Source: Rhizobium sp. FKY42
GTDB lineage: Bacteria; Pseudomonadota; Alphaproteobacteria; Rhizobiales; Rhizobiaceae
DNA length: 41,318 nucleotides
Assembly (NCBI RefSeq): GCF_005222835.1
Contig: NZ_STGA01000058.1
Coordinates: forward strand, 1-41,318
Direction: 5' to 3'
The stretch's first letter is position 1, and each line of letters begins with the position of its first letter. The notes under the pieces were generated by a model. The model searched no databases and was not told the origin of the DNA. It was given only the letters and a program-made list of their open reading frames with translations. The translations under genes were made by a program, and so were the position numbers. Below are positions 18,301 to 27,258 of the stretch, piece by piece.

Positions 18301-19814
18301 AGAGTGAAAAGCGGACTTGGCTTGTCACGGCAAATCACAAGCGTCAGGTTTTTCATCGCCCTGCTTAAACTGACATACAGCAGCCGCCGCTTGTACTCGG
18401 TGTCTGCAAACGATTGCTTGTCACACATCATGACCAGTGCGTTGTCGCACTCAAGCCCTTGTGCTTTGTGGACGGTACTGATGCACTTCGCTGGAGGTTG
18501 GGGATGGGAAAACGTTCTCCGCCTCGTAATTTCGATAAGTCCTTCGGTGGCGGAAGCGTATCCCCCCAGCTTGACGGCGTCCTGGAACTCGCTTTTCAGA
18601 TCAATGGTGGTTTTGGCGAAACCTGGCGTCTTCGATGTGATGTGAGTTCGTAGAAGGCTAAGGCCACGACTGATTCCGCGATGGTCTGGCTCATCCAAGA
18701 TAACGCGGCCAATCGCCTGCAGGTGAGCGGGCATTCCTCTCGCCGGTTTGCGGCACCCATCTTGTACCTCTTGCCGCAGCCGCCGGCCATGAAGTGATGC
18801 GGAGAACCCGGTGCATGTTTCTTCGACAAACGTCAGCAGCGCTTCGGTAATCCCGGATGCCGAGCGCGGGTTATCTTCGATTGACTTGACCAGCGAGGAA
18901 AGCGCCTCACGTCCGTGCCCTTCCCAAATCCGAATTGAACGATTGAAAAACGCGTTCAAATGATTGACACGGTCATTCCCGACAGTGAGTACGAATAGCT
19001 GCGAAGTTTTCCGTGCAATCTCTGATACTTCGCGACGATCGTCAGCAGTCATGGTAATGGCCTTGTGGGCGACCGGCGCAGAATTTGCCGCATGCAGGAC
19101 TGTAAGGTCGGCTGGTAGCATTCCGGCGAGGTTTATCGTCTTGCCGGAGGCAAGTGCCTCTCGCGCTGCAAGCACCCATTCCCCGAGCTCGATCGAGCCC
19201 GAACGCCAACGATGGGGATTGGCCAAATGCCCCCACCCCCCTTCGTTTTTGAGCGCTTCCCAACGCTTTATTGCCGCTGAAGTGGTGCCCGCGCCGCCGT
19301 AAATGATCTGCATCGGGTCCCCGAGCAATCGGACGCGAGAGCCAGCTCGGTGGATCGCCATGACCGCTGCGTGCTGATCAGCGATGGCATCCTGATGTTC
19401 GTCACAAATGATTATCGGATACCTGAGAGCCGCGGCACGTGCGACATTTCCCGAGCACTCGAGAAGTTGTCTGCACTGGGCAGCGACAACATCATACGCC
19501 GAACTCTCGCGGGCCCAGGAACCTACATCTAACGGAAGATCGAGGGTTCGGTGATACATCGCAGCGATTTCAGTGAGAAAGCTGTCGAGGGTCCGGATTT
19601 CAACTCGGTCGAGCAGCTTGCGGGTTCTGTTTGCGAACACTGATCGAGCAGCGTGGGTGTGGGTAAGGATCAGAACGCGACCGGCCGCAAGCGAAGAGGC
19701 AGCGTCGAGCGCGTAATTGGCGCCCTGAAAGGTCTTCCCGCAGCCAGCCGGTGCCTCGATCGTTGCTAAGGCAACATCACTGCGGAGAAGAAATGCGATG
19801 TCTTGGTCCGTCAC
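18297..19814 (-). CDS. gajB: UvrD-like superfamily 1 helicase (GajB-like, Gabija)
   Basis: A 505-residue SF1 helicase. Walker A is APAGCGKT (residues 21-28), motif II is CDEHQD (D138-D142, with H where UvrD has A), motif III is GDPMQIIYG near 165, motif V is TVHKAQGLECD, and motif VI is RLLYVSLSRAMKNL near the C-terminus. At about 500 residues it matches GajB, the helicase partner of the OLD-family nuclease GajA in the Gabija anti-phage system, and it is shorter than housekeeping UvrD. The GTG start overlaps the stop of the TOPRIM half (GTGA), so the pair is a coupled operon. GajB is thought to sense DNA termini and activate GajA by consuming nucleotides. The motifs are intact, so this half could still be functional even though its partner carries a nonsense codon. 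Confidence 0.85.
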   Translation of the reverse strand: MTDQDIAFLLRSDVALATIEAPAGCGKTFQGANYALDAASSLAAGRVLILTHTHAARSVFANRTRKLLDRVEIRTLDSFLTEIAAMYHRTLDLPLDVGSWARESSAYDVVAAQCRQLLECSGNVARAAALRYPIIICDEHQDAIADQHAAVMAIHRAGSRVRLLGDPMQIIYGGAGTTSAAIKRWEALKNEGGWGHLANPHRWRSGSIELGEWVLAAREALASGKTINLAGMLPADLTVLHAANSAPVAHKAITMTADDRREVSEIARKTSQLFVLTVGNDRVNHLNAFFNRSIRIWEGHGREALSSLVKSIEDNPRSASGITEALLTFVEETCTGFSASLHGRRLRQEVQDGCRKPARGMPAHLQAIGRVILDEPDHRGISRGLSLLRTHITSKTPGFAKTTIDLKSEFQDAVKLGGYASATEGLIEITRRRTFSHPQPPAKCISTVHKAQGLECDNALVMMCDKQSFADTEYKRRLLYVSLSRAMKNLTLVICRDKPSPLFTL

Positions 19815-20608
19815 AGTGTCAGCTCTCCAGGATGCAGGGCTACCTCACCAACTTCGGCCCGGATTGCATTAAGGAACGGCAACAAGGCTGGCTCAACGAG
19901 ATGCCATAGCCTTAAGCCGATCATTTTCTCGCATAGCTCCGCGCCACCAGGCAGCGTCTTGAACCACTTCTGACTATGTTTCGACCATTCTTTACCAGTC
20001 GGTTCGCTGGGCGCTCCGCTCCTGTCACCGGTTGCAGCCTGAACGATCAATTTCCGCAGACTGTCATAAGACCCACATGCGCTGAGTATCGCGCTCTCGC
20101 TTTTATCCGGAATAGCAAGTCGGTCGGCCAGCGTCCGAAGCCGGTCTCCGCTCACACCGTCGTTGTCGTACGCAAGCGAAAACAGAGATAAATTGGGAAC
20201 GTGCGCAATGATGTTTTCCTCAAGGCAGCCAGTTTGCCACTGAAAAAGCTTCGGACCCGCGGCGGCCTTGAGCTTGACCCAACGGCCCGGAAATTTGCCT
20301 TCATCGTCGCAGAAGCCGCCAACGCTGATGCCCGCATCTTTAAGTGCCTCAAGCACGCCAAGCATGGCCTCGTTGCCACCCCCGTCCACCACTCTTATGC
20401 CATGGACCATGTCCTTGCCGTCGAAGACGAGCTTGAGCAGGATCCGCAGGAAGCCGACCTCCGTAATCCCCTCAGCAATGATCGGAACTCTTGAGAGAAA
20501 TGTTTCCGGATCGCGCGACTGCTGGCGGGCGATCTTATCCTGAGGGAGGCGCCCAACCCGGCCACTGCCATCGATGTACCAAAGCGCAGCCTTCTTCGCT
20601 GCGGCCAA
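19811..20608 (-). CDS. gajA: TOPRIM half of an OLD-family nuclease (GajA-like), downstream of an amber codon
   Basis: This 265-residue frame is the C-terminal nuclease part of a class 2 OLD protein. TOPRIM residues are visible as AEG (E46), DGGGNE near 76 and CDDEG (D101-D102), which bind metal for DNA cleavage. It is in the same frame as the ATPase half that ends at 20624, and the codons between read TAG-H-S-P-V-V-L, continuing the T-(T/S)-H-S-P motif of OLD ATPases. The apparent TTG start at 20608 has no ribosome binding site, so this is one gene interrupted by a single stop. Without readthrough the nuclease half is probably not made. The combined 19811-21565 gene would encode about 584 residues, close to the usual GajA length. 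Confidence 0.75.
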   Translation of the reverse strand: MAAAKKAALWYIDGSGRVGRLPQDKIARQQSRDPETFLSRVPIIAEGITEVGFLRILLKLVFDGKDMVHGIRVVDGGGNEAMLGVLEALKDAGISVGGFCDDEGKFPGRWVKLKAAAGPKLFQWQTGCLEENIIAHVPNLSLFSLAYDNDGVSGDRLRTLADRLAIPDKSESAILSACGSYDSLRKLIVQAATGDRSGAPSEPTGKEWSKHSQKWFKTLPGGAELCEKMIGLRLWHLVEPALLPFLNAIRAEVGEVALHPGELTL

Positions 20609-20623
20609 GACAACGGGGCTGTG

Positions 20624-21565
20624 CTAGGTCACGAAACACTGTTGTTCGTCCACCGAAAGCGTCTCTAGGAGCTGACGCAAGCGGTACGGCTCTAGTCCGC
20701 GCTCGATCTCGTCGATCACCGTTAATCGGGTCGATGCTTCCGTCGCTCTGGCAATTTCGAGTGCAGCCATTCGGCGTGTCCCCGCGCCCCAGCTTGACAC
20801 CGGGAGCACCGTACCAGTCTTTTCCGCGAGCAAGCCGACAAGCGCTCCGATCGAAAGGCCCTGACTGCCGGTCAGGCCGATATCAAGACCACTCGGAAGA
20901 CCCGCGGCCGCCATCGACTTGTCGAGCGTCTCAAGCGACCGTTGCTCATTTTCTGTCAATGCGTTGGACAAGTCAGCCGCTGAGACTTCTTTGCTAATTC
21001 GAGATTTGAGGTTTCCCTTTGATAGTAACCGATCGAGCGCCGACCCTGAGACCAGACGCAAGTCGCGATCGTTTCGATCGTCGTTGGCCAAACGCACGAT
21101 TCCGACCCTTCGTCGCAGTCCAGCCGAAAGGCTCACTGGTTCCAAGTTTGGCTGGATAATCTGCCAGACGAGTTCCAGATCGGAGGTACCAATCAGTTGG
21201 AAAATATAGACCGGATCGCGCAGCGCCCCTTCCCGCTCGTTGTCTGGTAGCACCGCTTTCTCGCCATCCCATTCCCATGGCCACAAAGCCTGTTGGAAGT
21301 TTGCCAGACCAATATCTTCAGAGAGCGAGATCGTTGCTTCGATCGTAAAGCCGGGCTCCAGTAACCGATTGTAGTAGTCGGTTTCCAGGAGCTGGACGGC
21401 GTTGGTCGGACTAAACAAGAGCGATAAAGCATGAAGGAGCGTAGACTTCCCCGAGTCGCCGCCGCCAATGATTATGTTCATACCCTCAGCCGGCCACCAC
21501 TCCGTATGGGCTAGGCCACGGAAATTTGTGACTGTCAGACGCCGAATTCTTGGCTGCACTACCAT
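20624..21565 (-). CDS. gajA: ATPase half of an OLD-family nuclease (GajA-like), ends at an amber codon
   Basis: The N-terminal ABC/SMC-like ATPase domain of an OLD protein: RRLTVTNFRGL opening strand, Walker A GGGDSGKS (residues 34-41), signature-like WGAGTRRMAALEIA and Walker B RLTVIDEIERGL followed by the D-loop region SVDEQQCFVT. The frame then meets TAG exactly where the conserved T/S of the THSP motif is expected; a TCG serine codon would differ by one base. ATG 21565 is preferred over TTG 21628 and ATG 21613, because GajA proteins begin just before the first strand. In Gabija this domain binds nucleotide and holds the TOPRIM nuclease inactive until phage replication depletes nucleotides. 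Here it would be made alone as a 313-residue product. Confidence 0.75.
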   Translation of the reverse strand: MVVQPRIRRLTVTNFRGLAHTEWWPAEGMNIIIGGGDSGKSTLLHALSLLFSPTNAVQLLETDYYNRLLEPGFTIEATISLSEDIGLANFQQALWPWEWDGEKAVLPDNEREGALRDPVYIFQLIGTSDLELVWQIIQPNLEPVSLSAGLRRRVGIVRLANDDRNDRDLRLVSGSALDRLLSKGNLKSRISKEVSAADLSNALTENEQRSLETLDKSMAAAGLPSGLDIGLTGSQGLSIGALVGLLAEKTGTVLPVSSWGAGTRRMAALEIARATEASTRLTVIDEIERGLEPYRLRQLLETLSVDEQQCFVT

Positions 21566-21754
21566 CCGGGATACCGAATCAACTAGAAGAGGATTTCCTC
21601 TGGCTGTCGGCATTGACCATAATATCAAGAAAATTCAGCAGCCAATGTTGCCCGCGGTAAAAAGCATCTGTGTGCAACCTGAACTTTTCCTTTTGACGCG
21701 ATCTTTTTTCATTCAAGACTAGCTCCAAGTCCAATCAGTCGGGGTGCGATTTCC

Positions 21755-24340
21755 GTGGTCTCAACGAATGAAGAACACACAGCGGAAGCACGGTTAGGCG
21801 AGACGTCACTAACCTACTCCCAGTCGGATAGTTTCGCGTCGGTCTGGGATCTTGAGCATGAACGCATCCGAGATCGATCGCCTCGACGCGAGGCATTTGA
21901 TAACCTAGCTGCAGAAACGGAAATCAAGAAAGCGGGTCTGTGTCTCTCAGGAGGAGGCATTCGCTCCGCTGCGGTGAGCCTCGGCGTCGTTCAGGCATTG
22001 CAGGCACTAAAAGCATTCCCGCAGCTCGACTTCCTTTCGACGGTGTCCGGCGGTGGATATCTGGGCGGCGCGGTTATCGCTGGTCTCTATCGTACCAATG
22101 GAACCTACTCGCTCGATTCCTCGCAAGCTGGCGGTGCGATGGCGCCAGCCGATATTGCAGACAACGAAGAGGTGTTGCGGATTCGTGACCGAAGCCGCTA
22201 CTTGATGCCGAATGGGCCCCTCGACTTGGTCGTTTCATTTGCAATCATTTTGCGAGGTCTCGCCGTCAACGCCGTCATCGTTGCCGCGTGCGTGTTCGCC
22301 GGTGCTGCCTTGACGTTGTTTCTCTATCCAACGGAGGATCTGCTTGCTCATTCTTGGCTGTTCAACATTGCTGCGGCCAACCAATGGAAGGCATCGGGTT
22401 GGTTTGTGTTTGACGGCACACTTCCGCTGACGACGATCGCACTGGCATGCTTCGTGCTATGGCTTGTGGTTTGGGCTGCCTGGCGCTCAATCATATCCTC
22501 CATTCCGGGGAAGTACGCGGAACTACAAGATCCAGCCTCGCAGACCGCCAAAAAGTCTGCGATCGCATGCATCGCCCTGGCCGCACTGTTTCTTTTTGAA
22601 CTGCAGGTTCCCATCCTTCGCCTCGCCCTGCAATTCAGAGACTTAAGCTGGAAGGGATTTCTGAGCGTGGTGGCGCCTTTGACCGCTGGAACCGGCGCTT
22701 TTGCCCTTCTGTGGAAGCGCCTTGAACTCCTAATCCAAGCGGCGGCAAAGGAAAACTCTGGCAAGGCCGTCGTCTCGCGAATACTAAACTCTGCTCTACT
22801 TGTCGCTCTCGGCCTAGCGCTCCCCCTTCTCATTTATGCCTTCTACTTAGCCGTCACTGTTTTTGGCATTCAACGTAACGAGGCTCCAGGACAACTGGCC
22901 GAAGTGCTCCCCACTCTTGGAATTACTAACCTCATGGTCGCGCTGGTGCTGGTCCCAGTCGCCATCATCATTGCAATAGTGCTTTGGTCCCGGATCGTGG
23001 GCCCGCTCGGCTTAACGCTCCTAAACCGTCATGAAGTTATCGATATGCCGACTAAGCGAAAACGCCGCTTAATGTTATGGGTCATCGCGGCGGTATGGAC
23101 TTTTTTGTTTTTCCTTGGAGCGATATTAGCAAATGTTATCGGTCCGTCGCTGAATCTTTGGGGGGTGGCAATGCTCTACCTTGGAATTTGTGCCACTTTG
23201 ACTCTGATCGCGGGTCTGTTCACGGAAAACGCCAACTCGCTACATCGCCTTTATCGAGATAGGCTGGCAGAAGCTTTTCGGATTTCTGACGACGGAAAGC
23301 CAATCACTTTTACCGATCTCGCCAGCGCTGATGACAGGGGTTTGTCCCGAAGACCGTACCCTATCATAAACGCCGCAGTTAACATGCAAGGATCGCAGCG
23401 TCTCGGCCGTCGCAGGAAAGCTGACTTCTTCACCTTTACCCCGGACTATATCGGTAGCGAAGCAACCGGCTACCTCCCCACAAATATTTATCGAGATGCC
23501 GAGCCGGATATCGACCTAGCGACGGCCATTGCCATCTCCGGTGCCGCCGTCTCGTCGGCCATGGGCCAAGTGGGAAAGGCTCTATTTGCACCCACTCTCT
23601 CGCTTCTTAATCTGCGCCTTGGTTACTGGGTCCGAAATCCGAACCGAGTGAAAACTCGGGAAGATCTTCATAGAGCGAGATTGGAGGACTGGCGGTTCTC
23701 ATATTTGCCGGCGGAGATTTTTGGCCGATTGAGCGAAAAGCATGGAAAGGTACTTTTATCAGACGGCGGGCATATCGACAATCTCGGCCTCTACCAACTC
23801 TTGAAGCGCCGATGTGACTTCATTATTGTCAGCGATGCGGAAGCTGATCCGACAATGAACTTTTCATCACTGATTTCAGTTGAGAGATATGCGCGAATTG
23901 ACCTTGGCGTTCGTTTAGAACTTCCTTTCGAAGCCATAGCAGGCGCGGCCTTGATCAGGGCACAGGATAAAGCGTCTAGTAAAACACAGTCGGCTGGCGC
24001 GCCGGATTGGCAACATGCAGCCATCGGAACTATAAAGTATCCCGAAGTTCTACGAGCCGGTGGCGAGCGTTTGCCGGAGAAGACTGGCGTACTTCTTTAC
24101 ATCAAGGCTTGCGTGACCGGCGACGAGCGCAGCTATGTCCTTGACTATGAACGCAGGTTCCCCCGTTTTCCGCATGAATCAACTGGTGACCAATTTTTTA
24201 CCGAGGAGCAGTTTGAAGCCTACCGTGCTCTGGGGTTTCATGCGACGCAGTCGGCGCTAGAGCAGACAGACGGTACTCAACGGTGGGTTTCTTTGCTAAC
24301 AGATCTGCGCCGTCACCTTAAGGTTATCCAGTCTAAATGA
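21755..24340 (+). CDS. Patatin-like phospholipase with internal transmembrane domain
   Basis: An 861-residue serine-aspartate lipid hydrolase of the patatin family with a large membrane insertion. The oxyanion loop is LCLSGGGIR (G66-R70), the nucleophile is S98 in STVSGGGY, and the catalytic aspartate is D670 in LLSDGGHIDNLG. Between nucleophile and aspartate lie about eight hydrophobic helices (residues of about 155-490), so the two halves of the active site are held at the inner membrane. The first 55 residues are polar. The GTG start at 21755 is the only candidate upstream of the catalytic block. The gene is divergent from the Gabija-like operon (126 bases apart) and convergent with the STAND gene (22 bases apart). 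Patatins are known membrane-attacking effectors in bacterial conflict systems, so a defence role is plausible, but a lipid-remodelling role is possible too. Confidence 0.8.
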   Translation: MVSTNEEHTAEARLGETSLTYSQSDSFASVWDLEHERIRDRSPRREAFDNLAAETEIKKAGLCLSGGGIRSAAVSLGVVQALQALKAFPQLDFLSTVSGGGYLGGAVIAGLYRTNGTYSLDSSQAGGAMAPADIADNEEVLRIRDRSRYLMPNGPLDLVVSFAIILRGLAVNAVIVAACVFAGAALTLFLYPTEDLLAHSWLFNIAAANQWKASGWFVFDGTLPLTTIALACFVLWLVVWAAWRSIISSIPGKYAELQDPASQTAKKSAIACIALAALFLFELQVPILRLALQFRDLSWKGFLSVVAPLTAGTGAFALLWKRLELLIQAAAKENSGKAVVSRILNSALLVALGLALPLLIYAFYLAVTVFGIQRNEAPGQLAEVLPTLGITNLMVALVLVPVAIIIAIVLWSRIVGPLGLTLLNRHEVIDMPTKRKRRLMLWVIAAVWTFLFFLGAILANVIGPSLNLWGVAMLYLGICATLTLIAGLFTENANSLHRLYRDRLAEAFRISDDGKPITFTDLASADDRGLSRRPYPIINAAVNMQGSQRLGRRRKADFFTFTPDYIGSEATGYLPTNIYRDAEPDIDLATAIAISGAAVSSAMGQVGKALFAPTLSLLNLRLGYWVRNPNRVKTREDLHRARLEDWRFSYLPAEIFGRLSEKHGKVLLSDGGHIDNLGLYQLLKRRCDFIIVSDAEADPTMNFSSLISVERYARIDLGVRLELPFEAIAGAALIRAQDKASSKTQSAGAPDWQHAAIGTIKYPEVLRAGGERLPEKTGVLLYIKACVTGDERSYVLDYERRFPRFPHESTGDQFFTEEQFEAYRALGFHATQSALEQTDGTQRWVSLLTDLRRHLKVIQSK

Positions 24341-24362
24341 GCGGTGCAAATTATGTGCTTTA

Positions 24363-27254
24363 CTAGTCGTCAGAGAGCTCATTGATGTCGATCTTGAAGA
24401 AGCGTAGCCAATTTGAGAGAGCTCTCTTAATTTCAAAATCGGGTTTCTGCGCGATGATTGTCTGATAAAAGTCGCCTTCCCGGGCGAGTTGTCGCACGGT
24501 TGCAGACACGATGGTCGAGATGTTGCCATCGTTGGAGACAGGCCGATTCAGAAACTGGTTTACGAGATCGCGCTCGCGCGGATCATGGCTCGGCGAATGG
24601 TTTTGGATGCTTGCTATCAAAAGGCCGACGAGAATATCGCTGGCCTGGATCAGCATCGCAGTCCGCAGTGATGTAACATCCCCTGCAGGGACCGAAGTCC
24701 GGGATTTTACGTAGGCGTGAACGGCGGACTCCCAGCCCGTGCGTCTGTTAGAACTCGACGGCTTTGATCGGCTCGAAAGACGCTCGAGCATTGCAGACGG
24801 AAGAACATCGCGGCGATGAACGTTGAGGTAGGCATAAGCGTGGCGTAGGGCGGGCGCGGTCAGCTTTTTTGCATTTACCGACCTCAGCCAAATTGTCGCG
24901 AAGTCGGGATCTTCCGCCGAAGCTAACAGACATAGGTCGTTGATTTGCAGTTCGCTTAGCTTTGTCAATCTCGCGAGTTGCCGAGGGTTAATTCCGGCAA
25001 CCTGTTCCTTCAATCTGGTGACCTCGTCCTTCAGTGCTCCCTTTCGTGGGACAAGGCGAGCGATCCAAAGCGTGTAGTAGCTCGCAAGCCATTCGCTATC
25101 CCCTCCCCGGTCCTTTAGCTGGAAGCAGACAAGGTTAGCTTGATCGATGACATGGTCTGCGTTGGCCCCGGACACGGCGGCGATCCGAAGTCCGTGCTGA
25201 AGGATTGGGTGAATTGCTGCATCTGGAGCGCGTGTCGCGGCGGCAGCTATTTTTTCCAGAGCCGAGTGGAAATTCAAGCGAACCAGATCGGCCATCGCGT
25301 CGGCGAATATAGCTGAATAGCTAGCTGAGCGGAAAACCGGGTTTGATCTTCTGAGTTTATCGATCGTCTCGACGCGTCCAGAATTGAACGCCGTAAAAAC
25401 GTACTTGATGCTTTCTAATTCCGCGTCTTCTTCGAACGCATCCTTGAAGTCTCCTAGCTTCCAACGCCGGTCCAACTTTCGTTTCAGCCAAGCCTGAGAT
25501 CGTGGTGTGAAATCATCAAGGTACTTTAGTAGTTCGCTACCTCCGTCATGGTCTGTCCATAGCCGGTCGAGTAGCGGTCGCTCTTCGTTCAGACACAAGG
25601 CATAATAGAGTGCCTCATTGGATGCTTTGCGATCTCCCTCTCCGAGTCGCTCGAGGAAATGGTCCAAAGCCCGCCGACGCATAACGGCGAAATCAGTCTT
25701 TTGAGGCGTGGCATCGCCAATTCTCAGAAGAATGTTACGGATGTCCTGTCGCAGGTAAATAGCATCGTCCGACTTCTCGAAAAAGATTACCTGCTTCTGC
25801 AAATCCTTGAAAATCTCGTCGATCGACCGATCGACAAAACGATCTAGCTCCTTGAATAGCGTGGGATCTGCAAGCATTTCAGCGGTTACACGGCGCAGTG
25901 GCAACGCTGAGCGCGCAATTTCGCGATGCAGGAAACGGGGAAGCTTTTCGATAATCCGCTCTAGAACATAACGTTGGAAAAAGATGTCGTTCCAAGGCGT
26001 ACTCCTGAGGTCCTCCAGTGTCAGGCTCTTCTCGCGTTTGACTGCGGCGACGAGCAAGGTGAGCAAAAGCGGGTTGCGCTCCGGCAATGTCCGCGCAACA
26101 AAATATTCAGCGGCAGGAGGAAGCTCGCTTTCGCGACAAAACTGACGAACCTCTGCGTCCGACAGTGGTTTCAGATTTATAGTCTTCAGCGGCACGCGAA
26201 ACTCAAATGTGGATAGTCGTGTCGCCAGAAGTACGAAACACCCATCGAGATCCTCGACCAGGTTCTCGATTAAAGACATCAAGGGCACGGGATCGGCAAA
26301 GGCATTGAGGAAGATTTCAACAGAATCGAAGAATATATGAACCCGACCGCCGGTGTGTGTTTTGGCCTCCACGAAGCGCTTGAGTAGTCTCGTCAACTGT
26401 GACGGATCAAACGTCTCGTTGATCTCCTTCTCCAAAGCTATGAAGCGGCTCTCTGGTATGAGGTCCGCGTCAAACAGCGCGTTAAGAAGCTCCCGGCCCA
26501 CAAAAGGGACGAGATTGTAGTCATTCACCGGCCGTTCGAAGTCCACCTCGACATTTATGATTGACCGTTCATCATGAATGTCCTGCAGCGCCTTTTTGAT
26601 CAGCGTCGTCTTGCCGACACCCGCGACGCCGTGAACCTGCAAAACACGATGTTGATCGGAGTCGATCAAAAATTCGTGGACCTCTCGTAGTTCATGTTGG
26701 CGACCGACGAAAATTCTGCTGTTTACGGACTCGAACGCATCTTTCTTTCGAAGCCGCCGGCTCAGCGACTTTATTTTCTGCTCCGATGGCAGCCTTTGGT
26801 CACCCAAGATTCGTGCAACACGAACCGCTGGCTCACCACCGTATTCCTTTATAAGGCTCCCCGTGAGCTCACCACTGGTCAAAACCGAAAGAAACAATCG
26901 CTCGAAGCTATCCCATCCAGCTACAGATAGGCCATGATCAAGAATGGACCGCCCTCTCTCGCGAACGATATCGCGGCGGACTTCATCTTTAAGGCGGTAA
27001 AAATGTCCAGATGGAGTTTCAATGCCCTGCGAAGCTGCTGTGAGCTGATCTTCAACGGGGCGGACGATATTCGAAGGAAGATCCGCGATAATTGCCCGTA
27101 CTTCGGACATGGAAAATAGCCCGGGTCTCGCTACCTTTTCGAACAGATCATTGCGCGTCCGCAAAACGAGACCGTCATTCGTCCCCGCTCCGCGCAGACG
27201 CGCGAGGATAGCCTCTTGTGCCGGAGTATTCGCTGTTCCAGGTCCAGATGTCAT
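24363..27254 (-). CDS. STAND-type NTPase with helical repeat C-terminus
   Basis: A 963-residue signal-transduction ATPase. An N-terminal helical region (about 1-180) is followed by RIFVGRQHELREV, Walker A GVAGVGKTT (about 209-217), a Walker B candidate VHIFFDSVEIF (about 305) and a sensor-like FVLLATR. From about residue 400 the protein is helical and leucine-rich, likely a TPR-like or helical repeat array for ligand recognition. This is the plan of STAND proteins, which oligomerise on sensing a trigger and switch on an effector. No effector domain is obvious at the N-terminus; the effector may be the protease encoded just upstream, whose stop lies only four bases before this ATG. ATG 27254 is preferred to ATG 27314, which would lie inside the protease gene. 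Confidence 0.75.
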   Translation of the reverse strand: MTSGPGTANTPAQEAILARLRGAGTNDGLVLRTRNDLFEKVARPGLFSMSEVRAIIADLPSNIVRPVEDQLTAASQGIETPSGHFYRLKDEVRRDIVRERGRSILDHGLSVAGWDSFERLFLSVLTSGELTGSLIKEYGGEPAVRVARILGDQRLPSEQKIKSLSRRLRKKDAFESVNSRIFVGRQHELREVHEFLIDSDQHRVLQVHGVAGVGKTTLIKKALQDIHDERSIINVEVDFERPVNDYNLVPFVGRELLNALFDADLIPESRFIALEKEINETFDPSQLTRLLKRFVEAKTHTGGRVHIFFDSVEIFLNAFADPVPLMSLIENLVEDLDGCFVLLATRLSTFEFRVPLKTINLKPLSDAEVRQFCRESELPPAAEYFVARTLPERNPLLLTLLVAAVKREKSLTLEDLRSTPWNDIFFQRYVLERIIEKLPRFLHREIARSALPLRRVTAEMLADPTLFKELDRFVDRSIDEIFKDLQKQVIFFEKSDDAIYLRQDIRNILLRIGDATPQKTDFAVMRRRALDHFLERLGEGDRKASNEALYYALCLNEERPLLDRLWTDHDGGSELLKYLDDFTPRSQAWLKRKLDRRWKLGDFKDAFEEDAELESIKYVFTAFNSGRVETIDKLRRSNPVFRSASYSAIFADAMADLVRLNFHSALEKIAAAATRAPDAAIHPILQHGLRIAAVSGANADHVIDQANLVCFQLKDRGGDSEWLASYYTLWIARLVPRKGALKDEVTRLKEQVAGINPRQLARLTKLSELQINDLCLLASAEDPDFATIWLRSVNAKKLTAPALRHAYAYLNVHRRDVLPSAMLERLSSRSKPSSSNRRTGWESAVHAYVKSRTSVPAGDVTSLRTAMLIQASDILVGLLIASIQNHSPSHDPRERDLVNQFLNRPVSNDGNISTIVSATVRQLAREGDFYQTIIAQKPDFEIKRALSNWLRFFKIDINELSDD

Positions 27255-27258
27255 ATCT

